Of a stretch of DNA of 64,000 nt, positions 60,939 through 64,000 are shown one piece after another. Position 1 is the first letter of the stretch. Each line of letters starts with the position of its first letter. Source of the stretch: Candidatus Equimonas faecalis (GTDB lineage: Bacteria > Bacteroidota > Bacteroidia > Bacteroidales > Bacteroidaceae); contig JAGHRT010000003.1 of the NCBI GenBank assembly GCA_018066245.1, positions 23,938 to 87,937 on the forward strand, in the 5' to 3' direction. The position numbers were made by a program, and so were the translations under genes. The notes under the pieces were generated by a model. That model did not search any database, was not told the DNA's origin, and saw only the letters and a list, made by a program, of their open reading frames with translations.

Positions 60939-63068
60939 ATGAAGCATCTATCCATCTTCCTTCCTGCCGCAGCCGCCACCCTCATCCTGGCGGGATGCGC
61001 CACAGCAAGTATGACTGACAACGGACAACAGAAATCAGACAACAGGCTCCTCACGAAGAGCACCAACCCGCACGGCATCGAGTCGTTCGACGAAATCACC
61101 ACGGACGACTACCGCGAAGCCCTGACGGAGGGTATGCGCCAGCAGAAAGCCGAGATTCAGGCTATCGTGGATTGCAAGGAGGCTCCTACCTTCGCGAACA
61201 CCATCGAACCGATGGACAAGAGCGGCAAACTCCTGATGCGTGCCATTATGCCCTTCGAGGCCCTCGACAACAGCAACTCCACCAAGGCCTCGCAAGCCCT
61301 GGCCGAAGAGATGGCCCCCCTTCTCTCCGCCCACAGCGACGAAATCTATATGAACGACGCGCTCTTCCAACGCGTGAAGAAGGTCGCAAGTGCGACAACC
61401 GAAAATCTCACCCACGAGCAGCAGCGCGCCCTGGAGGAAATCTACAAATCCTTCGTACGCAGCGGCGCCAACCTCAACGCGGCCGACAAGGAGCGCCTTA
61501 TGGCCCTCAACCAGGAAATCAGCACGCTGGAGATTCAGTTTGAGCAGAACCTCCTGTACGAGACGAACAACACCTTCGTGGTGGTGGACAAGGTGGAGGA
61601 CCTCGCCGGCCTTCCCCAAGCCAACATCGACCGCGCCGCCGAAATGGCCAGGCAGCAGGGACAGGAGGGCAAGTGGATGTTCAATATGCAGAGGGCCTCG
61701 TGCAACCCCGTCCTGCAGTATTGCAGCAACCGCGAACTGCGCCACCGCATCTACGACGCCTACTACAACCGCGGCAATGCGGGAGGCGAGCACGACAGCA
61801 AGGATATCTGCGCCAAGCTGGTGCGCCTCCGCCTGGAACGCGCCAAACTGATGGGCTTTGAGAACTGCGCCGCCCAGATTCTGGACAAGCGTATGGCCAA
61901 GAAGCCCGAAGCCGTGTATGCCCTCCTCGACCAGATTTGGGAACCGGCCGTGAAGAAGGCCCACGAGGAACTGGCCGACATCCGCGAGGAGATGAAGAAG
62001 GACGGCCTCGACTGCGAACCGGAAGGCTGGGATTACGCCTACTACTCCGACCGCGCCCGCAAGGCCCGCTTCAACTTCGACGAGAACGAGGCCTCGCAGT
62101 ACTTTGAGATTAACAACGTGCTCAAGGGCGTGTTCTATGTGGCCAACAAACTCTACGGCGTGACCTTCAAGGAGGTGACGCCCGACGTGCCCGCCTACGA
62201 AGCCACGGCACAGGCCTGGGAGGTGTATGACAAGGACGGAAGCCTGCTGGCCGTGTTCTATAGCGACTACTATCCCCGCGACGGCAAGCGTGCCGGCGCC
62301 TGGTGTACGCACTTCCGCAGCCAGAGTTTCGAAGGCGGCAAGCGCGTAGAGCCCGTGGTGGTGAACGTGTGCAGCATGACGCCTCCCACGGCCGATATGC
62401 CCGCCCTGCAGAGCATCGACAACGTCCAGACGATGTTCCACGAGTTCGGTCACGCCCTCCACGGCTTCATGCGCAACGTGAACTACGAGGCCGTGGGCGA
62501 CGTGGAGCGCGACTTCGTGGAACTCCCCTCGCAAATCAACGAGCATTGGGCTATGGAGCCCGAGGTGCTGGCCGTATATGCCAAGCACTACAAGACGGGC
62601 GAGGTGATGCCCGCCGAACTCGTGCGCAAGATTGAGGAGAGCGGCAAGTACGGCCAGGGCTTCGCCACCGTGGAATACCTCGCCGCCTCGTATGTGGACA
62701 TGGACCTCCACACCCTGACGGAGGTTCCCGCCGACCTCGACGTGATGAAGTTTGAGGAGGAGAAACTGGCCGCCCGCGGCATTCCCCGCCAGATACTGCC
62801 CCGCTACCGCGTGACGAACTTCAGCCACACGATGGGCGGCGGCTACACGGCCGGCTACTACTCCTACATCTGGGCTGAAGTGCTCGATGCCGACGGCTTC
62901 GAAGCCTTCAAGGAGACCGGCGACATCTTCAATCAGGACGTGGCCGCCCGCTTCCGCAAATACATCCTCACCCCCGGCGGCATCGACGACGGCATGACGA
63001 TGTACAAGCGCTTCCGCGGCTCCGAGCCGAAGATTGACGCGCTGCTTAAGGGAAGAGGGTTGAAGTAA
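60939..63068 (+). CDS. dcp: M3-family peptidyl-dipeptidase, lipoprotein
   Basis: 709 residues. The signal MKHLSIFLPAAAATLILAGC has a lipobox LAGC, so the enzyme is anchored in the envelope. The zinc site is FHEFGHALHGF (HExxH), followed about 25 residues later by the third ligand in 'DFVELPSQINEHWAMEPE'. 'AMYNDALF'-type helical N-terminal segments and 'YTAGYYSYIWAEVLDADGFEAF' at the end are family marks. It removes dipeptides from peptide C-termini. Together with the C69 dipeptidase, gingipain and the large metalloprotease it points to peptide use. A terminator follows at 63088. Confidence 0.94.
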   Translation: MKHLSIFLPAAAATLILAGCATASMTDNGQQKSDNRLLTKSTNPHGIESFDEITTDDYREALTEGMRQQKAEIQAIVDCKEAPTFANTIEPMDKSGKLLMRAIMPFEALDNSNSTKASQALAEEMAPLLSAHSDEIYMNDALFQRVKKVASATTENLTHEQQRALEEIYKSFVRSGANLNAADKERLMALNQEISTLEIQFEQNLLYETNNTFVVVDKVEDLAGLPQANIDRAAEMARQQGQEGKWMFNMQRASCNPVLQYCSNRELRHRIYDAYYNRGNAGGEHDSKDICAKLVRLRLERAKLMGFENCAAQILDKRMAKKPEAVYALLDQIWEPAVKKAHEELADIREEMKKDGLDCEPEGWDYAYYSDRARKARFNFDENEASQYFEINNVLKGVFYVANKLYGVTFKEVTPDVPAYEATAQAWEVYDKDGSLLAVFYSDYYPRDGKRAGAWCTHFRSQSFEGGKRVEPVVVNVCSMTPPTADMPALQSIDNVQTMFHEFGHALHGFMRNVNYEAVGDVERDFVELPSQINEHWAMEPEVLAVYAKHYKTGEVMPAELVRKIEESGKYGQGFATVEYLAASYVDMDLHTLTEVPADLDVMKFEEEKLAARGIPRQILPRYRVTNFSHTMGGGYTAGYYSYIWAEVLDADGFEAFKETGDIFNQDVAARFRKYILTPGGIDDGMTMYKRFRGSEPKIDALLKGRGLK

Positions 63069-63087
63069 GCAAGCCCCTTCATAATCC

Positions 63088-63128
63088 AGCAGGAGGTAAG
63101 CACCACTCGCAGGTGTTTGCCTCCTGCT
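63088..63128 (+). terminator. 41-bp terminator hairpin after dcp
   Basis: AGCAGGAGGTAAGCAC pairs with the arm ending CTCCTGCT and is followed by TTTC. Compared with 36121-36161 it shows several compensated base pairs. Confidence 0.85.
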
Positions 63129-63214
63129 TTCATATTTGTGAATCACGGAGTCAGCCTCCCTGATTCACGGCCAGCGGCCCGCCCATAAAGCCTCCGCCCT
63201 GCCGCCTTACCAGT

Positions 63215-63300
63215 CTATACACTAGGGAAAACCAATCTATACACTAGGGAAAACTAGTCTATACACTAGGGAAAACTAGTCTATACACTAGGGAACTGCC
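63215..63300. repeat. Four 22-bp tandem repeats, CTATACACTAGGG type
   Basis: CTATACACTAGGGAA begins at 63215, 63237, 63259 and 63281, an exact 22-bp step, with AAACTAGT or AAACCAAT filling the unit. The core resembles the CTATACAGTAG core of the array at 27493. Confidence 0.95.
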
Positions 63301-63710
63301 GTAGGCAGGCCGTGCCAATGTTGCAGAAGGGGAAATGGGCTGAAAGCCCTATGGTGTGTAGCCCATGGCAGAGCGACCGAAGGGGGCGCCGCCCTGGGTG
63401 TATGCCCATCTATCAGGCCGCCGCAACGCGGCAATGGGTACGTCAGGGCGCTTCAACCTACTGGGTGTGGGCCACGTACCTACGGCGGCGCTCCCTACGG
63501 GCGCTCTGCCGCAGGGTCGCAGGTGCGACAACCAACACACTTCCCTCCCTCATTGTTCATTGCCTCACTGTTCACTATCCACAATATCCCGTAGGGATAA
63601 TACAAAGGTAGGCAGGCATAAGGGCGTAGCCCGCAATGCCTGTTTACGGACGTGCGTTCATACGCCTGCCGTAGGTAGGCGACATCTACGCACGTGGATT
63701 TCACTAATCG
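63301..63710. other. Non-coding stretch with dispersed repeat-like, hairpin-rich DNA
   Basis: Paired blocks such as GGGCTGAAAGCCC (63338), TAGCCCATGG and CCTGGGTG, and GCGGCGCTCCCTACGGGCGC mark a repeat-like unit of about 200 bp. It resembles the intergenic repeats common in Bacteroidales. A+T-rich CACTGTTCAC strings near 63566 recur near 60883 and, inverted, near 56570. No gene seen. Confidence 0.5.
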
Positions 63711-63728
63711 GCTAATTCCCCAATAAAC

Positions 63729-63765
63729 AAGAAGCGCGTAGCCAATGACAGGCTACGCGCTTCTT
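63729..63765. terminator. Strong terminator AAGAAGCGCGTAGCC stem
   Basis: A perfect 15-bp stem (63729-63743 with 63751-63765) and a 7-base loop. It lies 24 bp beyond the stop of the partial minus-strand gene and probably ends that transcript. Confidence 0.85.
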
Positions 63766-63788
63766 TTCTACTATGTATGAGAGGAACG

Positions 63789-64000
63789 TTACTCGTCAGC
63801 GTCCGTCCAGTCGTCCATCCATGCGTCTTGTCGGCGGGTGTCGTAGTGGTCGGCCGTGCCGTCTCCTGTGGGTATCTCGCTCGCCTGAAGCAAAGCGTGC
63901 TCGGTGCGGAGAGCCATGGTCTCCGACGTGGGGATAATGTAAGGCCCCCTCCAGACCTCCCCCTTAGGGGAGGCTTTAAGAGTGGGGTGATTATTACTGC
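63789..64000 (-). CDS. C-terminal part of a small peptide-like protein
   Basis: 70 codons are open from the window edge to the stop at 63789. The end reads GPYIIPTSETMALRTEHALL, then QASEIPTGDG and WMDDWTDADE. Short Bacteroidales proteins of this type (Y..P..E......E, then G.. and an acidic tail) are known as conserved small proteins of unclear role. Upstream of it, 'LKASPKGEVWRGP' is encoded by another palindromic mini-element (CCTCCCCCTTAGGGGAGG near 63955). The start codon is beyond the window. Confidence 0.6.
   Translation of the reverse strand, partial: SNNHPTLKASPKGEVWRGPYIIPTSETMALRTEHALLQASEIPTGDGTADHYDTRRQDAWMDDWTDADE

Noticed and set aside
61035..63146. 703-codon open frame antisense to the M3 peptidase gene
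   Set aside because: Long antisense frames are expected in G+C-rich coding DNA; no promoter, no domain, rich in H, V and G without fold signs. The same applies to 25731-27476, 47373-48587, 49854-50945 and 28742-29812.
63215..63300. Possible CRISPR array
   Set aside because: Units are strictly tandem with a 22-bp period and no unique spacers, and no cas gene is present. The arrays at 27493 and 38781 fail for the same reason.

Overview
The window is bacterial chromosome from the Bacteroidota, most likely the order Bacteroidales and close to Prevotellaceae. The evidence is many promoters with the Bacteroidota -7 box TAnnTTTG (usually TATCTTTGC), a gingipain-type C25 protease, a C69 dipeptidase, a PorT-like barrel protein, a TonB-dependent receptor-like protein, and C-terminal motifs of the 'DLQGR ... 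NGKKLMVR' type. No rRNA, tRNA, CRISPR array, integrase or complete insertion sequence was seen.

Region 1 (1-21700) looks visibly more A+T-rich than the rest and is a defence/accessory island. A tightly packed minus-strand run of eleven genes starts at one promoter near 13900 and leaves the window at base 1. In order it encodes a Cro/XRE regulator, an AlbA_2/GHKL-type regulator, an unknown protein, a methylase carrying its own N-terminal nuclease domain, an HsdS specificity subunit, an OLD/PARIS-like ATPase-Toprim nuclease, an EVE-like reader, a DUF262-DUF1524 (GmrSD-like) nuclease and three subunits of an Mks/Wadjet SMC complex (kleisin, MukE-like, SMC ATPase; the last is cut by the window edge). 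Divergently there is an RloA-like ATPase followed by a broken RloB remnant. A self-regulated Fic protein and a zinc-ribbon/GIY-YIG nuclease paired with a small helical protein follow. The region between the two divergent units carries several palindromes and direct repeats that look like operators.

Region 2 (21700-36100) is G+C-rich ordinary chromosome: SDR oxidoreductase, LysE exporter, a large zinc metalloprotease, RlmD, a DUF975 membrane protein, a secreted protein, a lipoprotein, HemW, a winged-helix protein, NadC, a GxxExxY protein, a C69 dipeptidase and a DUF721 protein.

Region 3 (36100-39190) holds a group II intron with its reverse transcriptase, inserted just behind a terminator hairpin as group IIC introns do, then about 1.1 kb of non-coding DNA full of repeats. 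Region 4 (39190-64000) holds a gingipain/Omp28-like fusion, a truncated surface-protein start, a degenerate FAH-fold protein, AsnS, an RNA pseudouridine synthase with an Arg/Gly-rich repeat tail at its N terminus, PurB, a PorT-like protein, QueA, thioredoxin, a TonB-dependent receptor-like protein, a membrane-bound LuxR-like regulator with a C_GCAxxG_C_C protein, a MATE exporter, a two-component system, an M3 peptidase and the end of a small peptide gene.

The most unusual non-gene structure is the repeat content. Three unrelated intergenic arrays share exactly the same 22-bp period. A G+C-rich palindromic mini-element occurs between genes and also in frame inside RlmD, the MATE exporter and a small protein. 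An 83-bp repeat carries near-leaderless promoters. Two terminators show compensatory base changes, and there are several long multi-hairpin elements.
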